Assembly (NCBI GenBank): GCA_027014605.1
Contig: JALWDJ010000040.1
Location: forward strand, 1-39,003
DNA length: 39,003 nucleotides
Direction of reading: 5' to 3'
From: Campylobacteraceae bacterium
GTDB lineage: Bacteria; Campylobacterota; Campylobacteria; Campylobacterales; Sulfurovaceae
The notes under the pieces were generated by a model. It saw only the letters and a list, made by a program, of their open reading frames with translations. It was not told the origin of the DNA and searched no databases. The translations under genes were made by a program, and so were the position numbers. Within the stretch, counting starts at the first letter, position 1, and every line of letters begins with the position of its first letter. Shown piece by piece: positions 8,079 through 16,830 of the stretch.

Positions 8079-9145
8079 AAAAATAGAACAAATGCAAATA
8101 CTATAAATAGTATAAAATGTAAAAAGCCCTCTAACATATTAGTCTCTCCATCATTAAAATTTACAATGCTAACAACAAATGTCAATCCTAAAAGAAGCTC
8201 TTGTATTGGAGAAAGTGCTAATTCTATATCAAGTCCTGATATTCTACTCACAATAATAACAGATGGTACAGTTAAAAGAAGAGTGGCTAAAGATGCACCT
8301 AGTGCTATATTGATGACTGTCTGCATTCTATTATTTAATGCAGAACGAATTGCTACTATAAGCTCAGGTGATGCTGAGATAATAGCAACTCCAACAGCAC
8401 CTAATGCTAAAGGAAGTCCTAACTCTTTTAGATTATTATCCATAAAAACTGCTAGGATTTCAGATAAAAAACCTATTAAAACAATATATATAAATAAGAG
8501 TATAGAGTGATACCAAGGATTTATATCTTTTATATTACTATGATGTCTATTTAATATATTGTTACCTTTATATTCAAAGAAGTATTTATGATTTTTCAAC
8601 TGTATTTTTGTAAAGACTATATAAAGAAGTATAAATATAACAACTATAAATATCATAAATATATCTTTATGCTCAAAATTTATAAATTGAGGTAGTATCA
8701 TAGATAATCCTACAGATACTAAAAGCATAGATAAATATGAGTTAGATGAGTCTATATTATATGGTTGTTCACCAAACTTAATCCCACCAATAATTGCTGA
8801 TACACCTAGAAGTCCATTAATATCTAACATAATAGCAGAATAGATTGTATCTCTTGCTAATAGAGGATTATGTGCATGTATCATCATAATAGCAATAATC
8901 ATAACCTCAACAGTTACTGCACTCATAGTTAATACTAATGTTCCATATGGTTCTCCAAATTTTTGTGCTAAAAGTTCTGCATGATGAGCAACACTCATTG
9001 AAGAATATATAATTATGAAAAATAGAATGCTAAAGCCTATTATATTTCCAATAGAGCTACTAGCTAGTAGCTCTTCAAATATAGTAAAAATTACTAAAGA
9101 TATAATTGTAATATAGAGAGAATACTCTTTTAATAGAGCTTTCAT
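8075..9145 (-). CDS. Ca2+/H+ (Na+/H+) antiporter, ChaA-like
   Basis: A 356-residue inner-membrane cation exchanger with about eleven hydrophobic segments and the two inverted alpha-repeats of the CaCA superfamily. The first repeat reads HAELLAQKFGEPYGTLVLT then SAVTVEV with its membrane-embedded Glu; the second reads GAVGVAIISASPELIVAIR and NIALGASLAT. GEPYGTLVLT is close to the ChaA signature of E. coli. It would extrude Ca2+ or Na+ in exchange for protons and so serve ion and pH balance. It stands alone on the minus strand, convergent with rsfS, with AAGGA upstream of its ATG. The substrate cannot be fixed from sequence. Confidence 0.88.
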   Translation of the reverse strand: MKALLKEYSLYITIISLVIFTIFEELLASSSIGNIIGFSILFFIIIYSSMSVAHHAELLAQKFGEPYGTLVLTMSAVTVEVMIIAIMMIHAHNPLLARDTIYSAIMLDINGLLGVSAIIGGIKFGEQPYNIDSSNSYLSMLLVSVGLSMILPQFINFEHKDIFMIFIVVIFILLYIVFTKIQLKNHKYFFEYKGNNILNRHHSNIKDINPWYHSILLFIYIVLIGFLSEILAVFMDNNLKELGLPLALGAVGVAIISASPELIVAIRSALNNRMQTVINIALGASLATLLLTVPSVIIVSRISGLDIELALSPIQELLLGLTFVVSIVNFNDGETNMLEGFLHFILFIVFAFVLFL

Positions 9146-9209
9146 ATGATAAATCCTTAAACTATGACTTTTAATTAGATTATATCAAATTTCCTCTCTA
9201 ATATAGTTA

Positions 9210-9647
9210 CTATAAACTTGCAATTCTTCTAAAATTAAACTGTTTAATAGGTCGTCTTTTAGAATAGTATCTATTAAAAATATTTATAGCATCTCTATAT
9301 CTATTTTTTGCTGATTTTCTAATCCAATATCTTGCTAACTCTTGATTTCTTCTAATTCCTATACCATTTTTAAAAGCCATACCCAATTCAAACTGTGCAG
9401 GAGCATAGTTTTTAACTGCTGATTTATGAAAATAATAAAAAGCTCTTTCTCTATTGATTGGTCTATTAATTCCTCGTTGATACTCTACTGCTAAATCATA
9501 TAGAGCTTTAGGATTTCCTCTATTAGCATAATAAAAAATATCTTTTTTAGTTATGCTTTTTTCTATATTTATATGGTATATTGTAGCTTTTGCACAAAGA
9601 CTTGTACATATAAAAGATAATAAAATAACAATAATAAACTTTTTCAT
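9210..9647 (-). CDS. Small secreted Sel1-repeat protein
   Basis: A 145-residue protein with a signal peptide (MKKFIIVILLSFICTSLCA, cleavage probably after residue 19) and then two recognisable Sel1 helical repeats at about residues 48-118: ALYDLAVEYQRG and AQFELGMAFKNGIGI are the repeat signatures. The remainder is rich in Arg and Lys. Sel1 repeats mediate protein contacts, often in envelope assembly or peptidoglycan-associated processes. The gene lies next to two L,D-transpeptidase genes on the same strand but has its own strong promoter, so the link to cell-wall editing is by context only. Confidence 0.8.
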   Translation of the reverse strand: MKKFIIVILLSFICTSLCAKATIYHINIEKSITKKDIFYYANRGNPKALYDLAVEYQRGINRPINRERAFYYFHKSAVKNYAPAQFELGMAFKNGIGIRRNQELARYWIRKSAKNRYRDAINIFNRYYSKRRPIKQFNFRRIASL

Positions 9648-9689
9648 AATATATTCCTTTATTAGTTATATCTCTGATACAACCTGAAA

Positions 9690-9719
9690 ATTATACTAAA
9701 AAACTACTTAACTTGTCAA
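9690..9719 (-). promoter_or_regulatory. Sigma-70 promoter of the small Sel1 gene
   Basis: On the minus strand TTGACA (9719-9714) and TATAAT (9695-9690) are separated by 18 bases. Both boxes are perfect consensus. Transcription would begin near 9683, leaving a leader of about 36 bases with an AAAGGA site before the ATG at 9647. Confidence 0.7.
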
Positions 9720-9753
9720 GTAATTTTTTTAATTAAGAAAAAATTAAGTTTTA

Positions 9754-11517
9754 TTAATTTACTCTTTTTTGCATTTTATCATAACCATATATGTCATCTC
9801 TAAATTCAACTTGAGCTTTTTTAACATTATATCCTGCTGTTAAATATATAATATATACAGGTATTTTATTTTTTAAATTAATCTGTACCTTTCTTTTCCC
9901 TTTTAAAATCTTTTTTGATTTTCTAATATTTATATTATTAACTAAAGCAATAGTTTTAAATAGTTTAATAGGTTCAGATACTCTTACACACCCATGTGAA
10001 AATGCTCTTTTTGTTTTTTTAAATAGTCTTTTTACTGGTGTATCATGAAGATATACATTAAACCTATTTGGAAATTTAAATTTAATCTTTCCTAAGGCAT
10101 TTTTAGGTCCTGGTGCTTGCATAATTCTATATGGAAATTTTAAATTAGTATGATAATAATCTTCCCAATATATATTATAAGGATTAATTTTGCGAGACCT
10201 CTCATACCAATTTAAATGTATCTCTAAACCCTCTTTTTTTAAATATCTAGGGTCTCTAATCATATGAGGAATAATCTCTTTTCTTACAATTCCTGCTGGT
10301 ACTTTCCAATATGGATTTAGAACAATATATGATATGTCTCCTTTAAATATGGGGGTATTATGTCTTTTTTTACCTACAATGACAGGAATTTTATCTATCT
10401 CTTTGCCATTTTCTATATAGTGTAGCATATATTCTGGAATATTTACTATAATATATCTGTTATCTTCATCTCTTGGAAGCCATTTAACTCTATCTATATT
10501 TAAAAGAATTTTATCTATCTTATCCTCTATTGGTATATTTAAGACTTTTCTTGTACTTTTTCCAACAACTCCATCAGCTTCTAATCCATGTCTTAATTGA
10601 AAATTTTTAACAGCATCTTCCAAACACTTATCAAAAGTTGCATCTGGTTGAATTTTAATATCTAATTTACTATTATCATTCTCTTCTTCTTTTTCAAAAA
10701 GATTACCTATATCAGCATCTGCATCACATAACTTTTTTTCTAAATCTCCAGAAGCTATTAGTCTCTCTCTTAATTTAATTATAATTTGACCTGTATCTCC
10801 AAGTTTTAATCTCTTAAAATGTGGTAATTTCTTCCAACCACCTCTCTTCTGTAAATCTTTTAACTTTTTAAGAGCCTCTATTAACTCGGCATATCCAAAC
10901 CTTTTTGGGGTAATCTCTTTGATTGTCTCTTTAATATCAGGCTTTAAAAGAAGTTCTGAAATACTAAAATTAGGTTTATAATATACCCAATTAGCAGAAA
11001 TTCCTTTTTTTCTTAATCTCTTCAACTTTAAAGAGAATGATTTCCATTGAATATTTCCATATATTAGATGTTTTAAAAAATCTATATATAGTGATGTAAG
11101 ATATAACTCTGTATGGATATTATCTCTTTTATTACTATTTAAATAATTTATTAAATTTACATACTCTTTATATACCCTATCATCTTTTGTAAGTGTTATA
11201 TCATTCTCTATTTCATTAAAAAGAGTTGATGATTTTATATTAAATATATCTCCATCGAACCATAATGGAAGATAACTATTTTGACGATAAAATATTCTTA
11301 AAAATTTTCTATTTCTAATGTCTTTTATAAAATCTTTTTTTGTAAGTGTTAATTCTAACTTTTTTTGAATTTTATTAACTATTCTGGTTTTATTATCTTC
11401 TCTCTTTATCGTAGTTTTTATAGGTAATATATCAGAAGAGTTTATCTCTTTGATAGGTTTGGCATATAAAAATATTGAAAAAAAAAGAGTAGTCGCTATC
11501 CATTGGTACTGTTTCAT
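9754..11517 (-). CDS. L,D-transpeptidase, YcbB/LdtD type (copy 1)
   Basis: A 587-residue exported enzyme that would form 3-3 cross-links or attach proteins in peptidoglycan. Residues 1-19 are a signal peptide. Residues 55-200 resemble the YcbB N-terminal scaffold (LRIFYRQNSYLPLWFDG). A peptidoglycan-binding segment runs from about 238 to 328 (LKLGDTGQIIIKLRERL ... AVKNFQLRHGLEADGVVG), with an acidic insertion between its halves. The YkuD catalytic domain covers about 353-560: HDT at 491-493 and SHGC at 507-510, with nucleophile Cys510 followed by VRV. The family substrate is the tetrapeptide stem in the periplasm. It lies 74 bases from a paralogue on the same strand, which suggests duplication. 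Because both copies keep the catalytic triad residues, both are probably active. Confidence 0.92.
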   Translation of the reverse strand: MKQYQWIATTLFFSIFLYAKPIKEINSSDILPIKTTIKREDNKTRIVNKIQKKLELTLTKKDFIKDIRNRKFLRIFYRQNSYLPLWFDGDIFNIKSSTLFNEIENDITLTKDDRVYKEYVNLINYLNSNKRDNIHTELYLTSLYIDFLKHLIYGNIQWKSFSLKLKRLRKKGISANWVYYKPNFSISELLLKPDIKETIKEITPKRFGYAELIEALKKLKDLQKRGGWKKLPHFKRLKLGDTGQIIIKLRERLIASGDLEKKLCDADADIGNLFEKEEENDNSKLDIKIQPDATFDKCLEDAVKNFQLRHGLEADGVVGKSTRKVLNIPIEDKIDKILLNIDRVKWLPRDEDNRYIIVNIPEYMLHYIENGKEIDKIPVIVGKKRHNTPIFKGDISYIVLNPYWKVPAGIVRKEIIPHMIRDPRYLKKEGLEIHLNWYERSRKINPYNIYWEDYYHTNLKFPYRIMQAPGPKNALGKIKFKFPNRFNVYLHDTPVKRLFKKTKRAFSHGCVRVSEPIKLFKTIALVNNINIRKSKKILKGKRKVQINLKNKIPVYIIYLTAGYNVKKAQVEFRDDIYGYDKMQKRVN

Positions 11518-11591
11518 CTATTTACCCCTATTTTCTCTTATGATTGTGAAGTATATTTAAAAATAGGAAAAAATAAACTTATAAAGTAATT

Positions 11592-13334
11592 TTATTTTAT
11601 TACTCTTCTCTGTTTTTTATCATAATGATATATATCGTCACAATAGTATAACAATCCACTATTATTTACCCATGCAGTAAGATAAACAATATGAATAGGA
11701 ACACTATTTCTTAAATTTAACTGAGTCTTTTTTTTACCTTTTAAAATTTGTTGACAACGATTATAATTAATAGTTTGTTCAAATTTTGCAAATGTTAAAA
11801 GAAGTTCATTTGGTTCAGCAACTCTAATACATCCATGGGAAAATGCTCTTCGCCCCTTTTTAAATAATTTCTTATTTGACGTATCATGCAGATATACAGA
11901 AAACTGATTTGGAAATTTAAATTTAATCTTTCCTAATGCATTATCCTTTCCAGGTGGCTGTACAAATTTATATTTTTTTGTCTGTTTTGATTTTAATACC
12001 CTATACCAATCAATCTTACTAGTATCTATTGTAGGACTATTTACATTATAAGATGTTCTAACCTCATATCCTTTCTCATCTAAATAGTTCTTATTTTTTA
12101 ACATCTTTGGAATTAACTCTTTTTGAACTATGCTATCTGGTATAATCCAATATGGATTTAAAACAATAAAAGATATTCTATTACTAAAGATAGGAGTATG
12201 GTGTTTTTTATCTCCTACTATAACTCTCATAGATAACTTTTCTTTACCATTTTCAATATAAAATAACCTAAAGGCTGGAATATTTACCATAATATATCTT
12301 GTATTTGGTTGTCTTGGTAATCTTTTAATTCTATCAAGATTTAAAAGTACTTTTTTAATTTTCCAATCAACTGAAATATTAATTTTTCTTAATGTATATT
12401 TATTAATTTTTCCTGTTGGATAGAGTAGATGGCGTTTCTGAAATCTTTTAATAGCTTTTCTTAAACACTGTCCATATTTTCCCTCTTTATAAGGACAGCT
12501 ATAGTCACCTGAACTTCTTAATCTCTCTCTTAACAGTTCCACATATTTTCCAGACCTACCATATCTAAGTTGTGAACTATTAGGTATTTTTTTCCAACCA
12601 CCTCTATTTTTAATCTCTTTTAGTCGCTTTAACTCTTTTAACATCTTTTTATAATTAAAACTATTTGGAGTTGTAATCTCAACTGCTTTTGATGGCATAT
12701 AATTTAATATGAGACGTTTTATATTATATTTTGGATTATATACAATCCAGTTAGCAGATATTTTATTGTCTCTAAGTCTCTTTAAATAGTTTTGAAACTC
12801 TACCCAATTTATTGAACCATAAATATGAAATGATAGATATGATTTATAAAGTGAAGTCAATTCTATATCTAATTTCATTTTATCAGCTATTGTTAAATTG
12901 TTTTTTTTTAAACGATTTTTTAGATAATTATACCTCTTAAATATATTACCTCTTTTATCTAACATAATATCTGAACTAATAACCCTAAATAGATTATCTA
13001 TCTTTTTAGATTTTATCCCTATATTTGTAAACCAAATCGGCATATATCTATTTTTTCTATATATATTAGTAATAAATTTCCGATTAGATATGTTGTTAAA
13101 AGTTTTTGATGTTTCATCAATAATCAATCTCATTAAATTTTTTGTAGCTTTTTCAGTAAATACTATTTCAGATAATGATACATCTCTATTATATTGATTA
13201 CTACTTAGAGAAAGTGTATCAAAGGGTTCATTAATAGAGTCAAATTTATCTATAGAATTTACAGTCATTGCCTCAATTACTACAGCCAACATTATTATGA
13301 TAATAATAAACAGTATATTTTTCAAAATATTCAC
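11592..13334 (-). CDS. L,D-transpeptidase, YcbB/LdtD type (copy 2)
   Basis: A 580-residue paralogue of the neighbouring enzyme with the same domain order: a signal anchor at 1-22 (rich in Ile), the YcbB-like N-terminal scaffold (FITNIYRKNRYMPIWF), a peptidoglycan-binding segment at about 257-318 (LRYGRSGKYVELLRERL, KAIKRFQKRHLLYPTG) and the YkuD domain at about 345-560. Catalytic His483 (in YLHDTS) and the SHGC motif at 499-502 with nucleophile Cys502 are intact. It has a shorter peptidoglycan-binding region than copy 1, without the acidic insertion. The start is a GTG at 13334-13332 with TAGGAGAG upstream. Two tandem non-identical copies suggest different donors, acceptors or placement along the cell. 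Confidence 0.92.
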   Translation of the reverse strand: MNILKNILFIIIIIMLAVVIEAMTVNSIDKFDSINEPFDTLSLSSNQYNRDVSLSEIVFTEKATKNLMRLIIDETSKTFNNISNRKFITNIYRKNRYMPIWFTNIGIKSKKIDNLFRVISSDIMLDKRGNIFKRYNYLKNRLKKNNLTIADKMKLDIELTSLYKSYLSFHIYGSINWVEFQNYLKRLRDNKISANWIVYNPKYNIKRLILNYMPSKAVEITTPNSFNYKKMLKELKRLKEIKNRGGWKKIPNSSQLRYGRSGKYVELLRERLRSSGDYSCPYKEGKYGQCLRKAIKRFQKRHLLYPTGKINKYTLRKINISVDWKIKKVLLNLDRIKRLPRQPNTRYIMVNIPAFRLFYIENGKEKLSMRVIVGDKKHHTPIFSNRISFIVLNPYWIIPDSIVQKELIPKMLKNKNYLDEKGYEVRTSYNVNSPTIDTSKIDWYRVLKSKQTKKYKFVQPPGKDNALGKIKFKFPNQFSVYLHDTSNKKLFKKGRRAFSHGCIRVAEPNELLLTFAKFEQTINYNRCQQILKGKKKTQLNLRNSVPIHIVYLTAWVNNSGLLYYCDDIYHYDKKQRRVIK

Positions 13335-13470
13335 AACTCTCCTATGATAATTTTTTTAATTTGAGTATATCAAAATTAAGGTATAAAAGAGGAAAAATTT
13401 TATACTTTTTTGATTAAAAGTTAAAAAATACTGTTTATTTATGTTGTTAAATTATAGTAAAATATTTTTT

Positions 13471-14268
13471 TTAGTAATTAGATGCATAGTGTGCTTTATT
13501 ATGCACAACTCTTCTACCCCATAAAAATCTCTCTTTGTAGTATGGTTTTTTATAAAAATTATAAACAACAACCTTTTTAGCCGCTGAACTTGCATGTATA
13601 AAATTTCCATTTCCTAAATATATACCAACATGTGTTACTATACCTTTTTTATGTTTTTTAGTATCAAAAAAAATCATATCACCTTTTCTTAGATTATTAA
13701 ATGATACATACTCTCCAACTTTTGCTTGGTCACGAGATACTCTAGGAATTTTTATACCAGCATCTCTAAATACCCATTGAGTAAATCCTGAACAATCAAA
13801 TTTATCTGGACCAGTAGCACCCCATACATATCTAGTTCCTAAAAAACTTTTAGCATCTGCTTCAATTTTACTTATAATATTTTGATTATTCTGATATTTA
13901 TTATATTTATATGAACCATAAGATACAACCTCAATATTATTAGATATATTATTTTGAGTATAACTTGTTTCCTGAGTATAAGTTCTTCTATCTTGAGGAA
14001 TTATTATATCATTACTATTTGTATTAATAGTGTTAATAGTATTAATGTTACTATTATCTGTAATAAAATGATATGTAGGAATTTGTTCCTCTTCTATAAT
14101 AAAAGGTTCATTTTTTGCTAATTTAGAGTTATTAATACCTATTATATTATATACTGATAATCTCTCTTTTTTTAATTTTTTATTTGGTTTTATTGGATTA
14201 TCTGTTGCACAACCACTAAAAAATGTAACTGAAGATATAAATATTGTTGTTAATATAGCTGTTTTCAT
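13471..14268 (-). CDS. NlpC/P60-family peptidoglycan hydrolase lipoprotein
   Basis: A 265-residue lipoprotein. The signal ends in FFSGC with the lipidated Cys at 20. Residues 21-130 are a low-complexity linker with Asn/Thr/Ile repeats. The NlpC/P60 papain-like domain occupies about 135-255: FLGTRYVWGATGPDKFDCSG carries nucleophile Cys159, VTHVGIYLG carries His213, and NFIHASS carries the third polar residue His225. Such enzymes cut the D-Glu to diaminopimelate bond (endopeptidase) in stem peptides. Position beside two L,D-transpeptidases on the same strand suggests a cell-wall remodelling group, although the 136-base gap to copy 2 permits separate transcription. The family and catalytic residues are clear; the exact bond cut is inferred. 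Confidence 0.9.
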   Translation of the reverse strand: MKTAILTTIFISSVTFFSGCATDNPIKPNKKLKKERLSVYNIIGINNSKLAKNEPFIIEEEQIPTYHFITDNSNINTINTINTNSNDIIIPQDRRTYTQETSYTQNNISNNIEVVSYGSYKYNKYQNNQNIISKIEADAKSFLGTRYVWGATGPDKFDCSGFTQWVFRDAGIKIPRVSRDQAKVGEYVSFNNLRKGDMIFFDTKKHKKGIVTHVGIYLGNGNFIHASSAAKKVVVYNFYKKPYYKERFLWGRRVVHNKAHYASNY

Positions 14269-14327
14269 GATTTAATTCCCTTCTTTTAGGTATTTTTAAT
14301 ATAAGTTTTTCTATTTACTATAGAATA

Positions 14328-14363
14328 AGTATAACATGCTATTTGTGGTTTTATTGTGGTTTT
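14328..14363 (-). promoter_or_regulatory. Possible activator-dependent promoter of the NlpC/P60 gene
   Basis: On the minus strand a TATACT -10 box lies at 14333-14328 without a good TTGACA. Instead two direct AAAACCAC copies, spaced by eleven bases (one helical turn), occupy the place of the -35 element. This layout is typical of OmpR-type response-regulator sites; which regulator is unknown. Confidence 0.35.
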
Positions 14364-14433
14364 CTTAATAAAAAAATAAAATCTTTTTTTTTTAAAACCT
14401 CCTATATTATGGGGTATTAAAAGGAATTACTAT

Positions 14434-14478
14434 ATGATTTATTATGTTTATTTAAATTTTTTTATGCTATTTATTTAA
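14434..14478 (+). CDS. Possible 14-residue hydrophobic peptide
   Basis: The reading MIYYVYLNFFMLFI follows AAAAGGA by seven bases. It is entirely hydrophobic and aromatic. In DNA this AT-rich such readings appear by chance, and there is no clear promoter of its own; listed as a low-confidence candidate. Confidence 0.15.
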   Translation: MIYYVYLNFFMLFI

Positions 14479-14541
14479 AAATAAATATTAATTATTTTTT
14501 TTAATTTATACTTTATTTTTAAATAAAATATTAATTAACTC

Positions 14542-14570
14542 TTGACACATTAAAAAAAAAGAGATATTCT
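14542..14570 (+). promoter_or_regulatory. Sigma-70 promoter of the Hcp-like gene
   Basis: TTGACA (14542-14547) and TATTCT (14565-14570) are separated by 17 bases. The start of transcription would be near 14577, giving a very short leader that contains the AAAAGGA ribosome binding site before ATG 14594. Confidence 0.65.
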
Positions 14571-14593
14571 TTTATATTAAAAAGGATTATAAA

Positions 14594-15562
14594 ATGGGAA
14601 GATTAAATTCAACACTTGGAATTATTACTACAATAGTTGTCTTAGGACTAATTTTAATAGGTATAAACAATAGACACCTAATTACAAAAAAAACAGGTTT
14701 AGATACTTTAACAGAACCTGATTATGTAACCTACTATAAAAAAGCTTGTGAGCTAAAAGATAAAGATGCCTGTAATGAGCTAGGCAAATTATATGACCAT
14801 GGAAATAGAGATGTATCTATTGATTATGAGAGTGCAAGAGAATACTATAAAAAAGCATGTGATCTTGATAATGCAGTAGCTTGTAACAATTTAGCATACT
14901 TATATAACAGTGGGAAAGGTGTAGATAAACATAATGGCATAGCATTTAACTATTATAAAAAATCATGTAAATTAGGTAATCTAACAGGTTGTTATAATTT
15001 AGGTTCTATGTATTATCATGGAGAGGGAACTAAACCTAGCAAATATAGAGCAAAACAGCTATTTAGAAAAGTATGTGATAAAGGAATAGGTGCTGGTTGT
15101 AACGATTTAGCATATATGTATGCTCATGGTATTGGTGTAAAAAGAGATATTTTAGAAGCAATCTCTCTATATAATGATGCTTGTCAATATGGAGAGGCTT
15201 CTGGATGTAATAATTTAGGAAACATGTATGCAAATGGCTCATTTGGTGTAGCAAAAGATAAGGTAAAGGCTGAACAGTATTTTAGTAGAGCTTGTGACCT
15301 TGATGATATTGCAAGTTGTAATAAATTAGAGTCAATCAAAAAGATTAGTAGTAGAGTTGATTTTGAAACAGCAAAAAAAGCTTGTGAACATGGTGGAAAA
15401 GTCGGTTGTTATAAATTAGGTGAAATATACTCATCAAAAAATTCTATAGTTAAAAAAGATGATAAGGAAGCTATAAAATATTTCCAAAAAGCATGTGATT
15501 TAGGACAGAGTCAAGCTTGTAAAAAAGTTGGAGATTATCATAGAAATGGAAATAGATTTTAA
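14594..15562 (+). CDS. Cysteine-rich Sel1-repeat protein, Hcp-like
   Basis: A 322-residue protein with one hydrophobic segment at about residues 7-24 (signal anchor or uncleaved signal) and then seven or eight Sel1 repeats of about 36 residues. Nearly every repeat carries a Cys pair seven residues apart, as in KKACELKDKDAC and KKACDLDNAVAC, the disulfide pattern of the Helicobacter cysteine-rich (Hcp) family. Those proteins are exported, oxidised in the periplasm, and have been linked to peptidoglycan or beta-lactam binding and host contact. The protein lies divergent from the NlpC/P60 gene and next to the envelope block. The function here is not known. One repeat, near residues 255-265 (SRVDFETAKKACEHGG), is shortened. 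Confidence 0.85.
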   Translation: MGRLNSTLGIITTIVVLGLILIGINNRHLITKKTGLDTLTEPDYVTYYKKACELKDKDACNELGKLYDHGNRDVSIDYESAREYYKKACDLDNAVACNNLAYLYNSGKGVDKHNGIAFNYYKKSCKLGNLTGCYNLGSMYYHGEGTKPSKYRAKQLFRKVCDKGIGAGCNDLAYMYAHGIGVKRDILEAISLYNDACQYGEASGCNNLGNMYANGSFGVAKDKVKAEQYFSRACDLDDIASCNKLESIKKISSRVDFETAKKACEHGGKVGCYKLGEIYSSKNSIVKKDDKEAIKYFQKACDLGQSQACKKVGDYHRNGNRF

Positions 15563-15654
15563 GAATTAAAAAAAAATAATTTTTTATATATTTAAAGTTT
15601 CAAACTATTTTTTTATGTTAAAATATAAATAGATTAAATATAAAAGGATATAAT

Positions 15655-16692
15655 TTGAAACATTTTAAATATTCAATTATAATTACACTTATAGCTTTAG
15701 TAAGTATGAGTATATGGGGGTATATGCAAGGGGGAGTTACTAATGCCATAAGATTACTATCTATTACCTCTATATTAGCACTTATGGAAATCTCTTTCTC
15801 TTTTGATAATGCAGTAGTAAATGCTTCTATATTAAAGGAGTGGAATCACTATTGGCAAATGATTTTTTTAACTATAGGTATGATTATAGCAGTTTTTGGT
15901 ATGCGTTTACTATTTCCATTAGTTATAGTCTCTCAAACAGCTGATATTCCACTATTTGATGTGTGGAAAGTAGCTCTCTATGCACCAGATGAGTATGCAA
16001 GAATTTTATCATCTCATCATGGTGAAATATCTGCATTTGGTGGTATATTTCTACTTTTGGTCTTTTTAAATTTTATAATTGATGATGAGAAAACAGTCCA
16101 TTGGTTTGAATTTATAGAAAAATATTTAAGTGATTTAGGTAAAATAAATACACTTTCTACTATGATTAGTTTAATTGTTTTAGTTTTTGTGATTATATTT
16201 GTAGATGATGAAAAAAAATATCCTACTTTATGGGCTGGAATTTGGGGAATTATTATATTTTTAGGTGTAAAAATCATTGGGGAAGTACTAGAAAATCAAC
16301 ATAATAAAACGTATGGAGTTGTATCAACTGTAACAAAAGGGGGAATTGGAGGATTTATATATTTAGAAGTACTAGACGCTTCTTTTAGTTTTGATGGAGT
16401 TATTGGAGCATTTGCAATTACTAATAATATTATAACTATTATGGTTGGTTTAGGAATTGGAGCTTTTTTTGTCCGTTCTATTACAATATATTTAGTAGAA
16501 CAGGGTACTTTAAATAGTTACATATATTTAGAACATGGTGCTCACTATGCAATAGGTGTTTTAGCTTTTCTTATGCTTATTAGTATAAATTATCATGATA
16601 TTCCAGAAGTTGTTACAGGATTAGTTGGTATTACTTTTATTATTCTCTCATACTTTTCTTCAAAAAAATATAAAGAGAAATATCTAAAATAA
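15655..16692 (+). CDS. TerC/DUF475-family integral membrane protein
   Basis: A 345-residue inner-membrane protein with about nine hydrophobic segments. The paired motifs SFDNAVVNA (about residues 48-56) and ASFSFDGVIGAFA (about 241-253) carry membrane-embedded Asp residues and are the internal repeat of the TerC-like superfamily; the longer spacing and soluble loop with DDEK motifs fit the DUF475 branch. TerC relatives are linked to tellurite resistance and to Mn2+ or Ca2+ export during metallation of secreted proteins, so metal transport is the best guess. The start is TTG at 15655, supported by AAAAGGAT six bases upstream. A stable hairpin with a T run follows the gene, so it appears to be monocistronic. 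Confidence 0.8.
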   Translation: MKHFKYSIIITLIALVSMSIWGYMQGGVTNAIRLLSITSILALMEISFSFDNAVVNASILKEWNHYWQMIFLTIGMIIAVFGMRLLFPLVIVSQTADIPLFDVWKVALYAPDEYARILSSHHGEISAFGGIFLLLVFLNFIIDDEKTVHWFEFIEKYLSDLGKINTLSTMISLIVLVFVIIFVDDEKKYPTLWAGIWGIIIFLGVKIIGEVLENQHNKTYGVVSTVTKGGIGGFIYLEVLDASFSFDGVIGAFAITNNIITIMVGLGIGAFFVRSITIYLVEQGTLNSYIYLEHGAHYAIGVLAFLMLISINYHDIPEVVTGLVGITFIILSYFSSKKYKEKYLK

Positions 16693-16721
16693 TTTTTTAA
16701 CATCTGTAATCTCTAATATAG

Positions 16722-16742
16722 CAGTACTTATAGTACTGTTTT
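16722..16742 (+). terminator. Intrinsic terminator after the TerC-like gene
   Basis: CAGTACT (16722-16728) and AGTACTG (16732-16738) form a perfect seven-base-pair stem with a three-base loop, followed directly by TTTT. It lies 30 bases after the stop codon. Confidence 0.65.
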
Positions 16743-16830
16743 ATCAATTCTATAAATAATTATATTTAATTAAAATATTTATATAAATATGTAAAATGAT
16801 TAAAAAATAATCATAAATATGTATATTTGC

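Larger units (their letters stand above)
14269..14593. other. Divergent AT-rich intergenic region of 325 bases
   Basis: The region separates the NlpC/P60 gene (minus) from the Hcp-like gene (plus). It holds a TATACT box for the minus-strand gene (14333-14328), two direct copies of GTGGTTTT spaced eleven bases start to start (14345-14352 and 14356-14363), a possible 14-residue hydrophobic ORF with its own AAAAGGA site (14434-14478), two related A/T-only stretches containing ATATTAATTA (near 14486 and 14528), and the strong promoter of the plus-strand gene at 14542-14570. I see no RNA gene with convincing structure. Confidence 0.6.

Noticed and set aside
8166-8510. A 114-codon plus-strand frame inside the antiporter gene
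   Set aside because: It lies opposite conserved transmembrane coding sequence and has no ribosome binding site or family resemblance.
13361-13373. TTGAGTATATCAA as a third CRP/FNR-type box ahead of an L,D-transpeptidase gene
   Set aside because: The half-sites are five bases apart instead of six between TTGA and TCAA, and no -10 box sits at the class II distance.
14480-14545. Two similar AAATAAA(A)TATTAATTA stretches as a repeat element or origin
   Set aside because: Only A and T are involved and the copies differ; no DnaA boxes or other origin signs are nearby.
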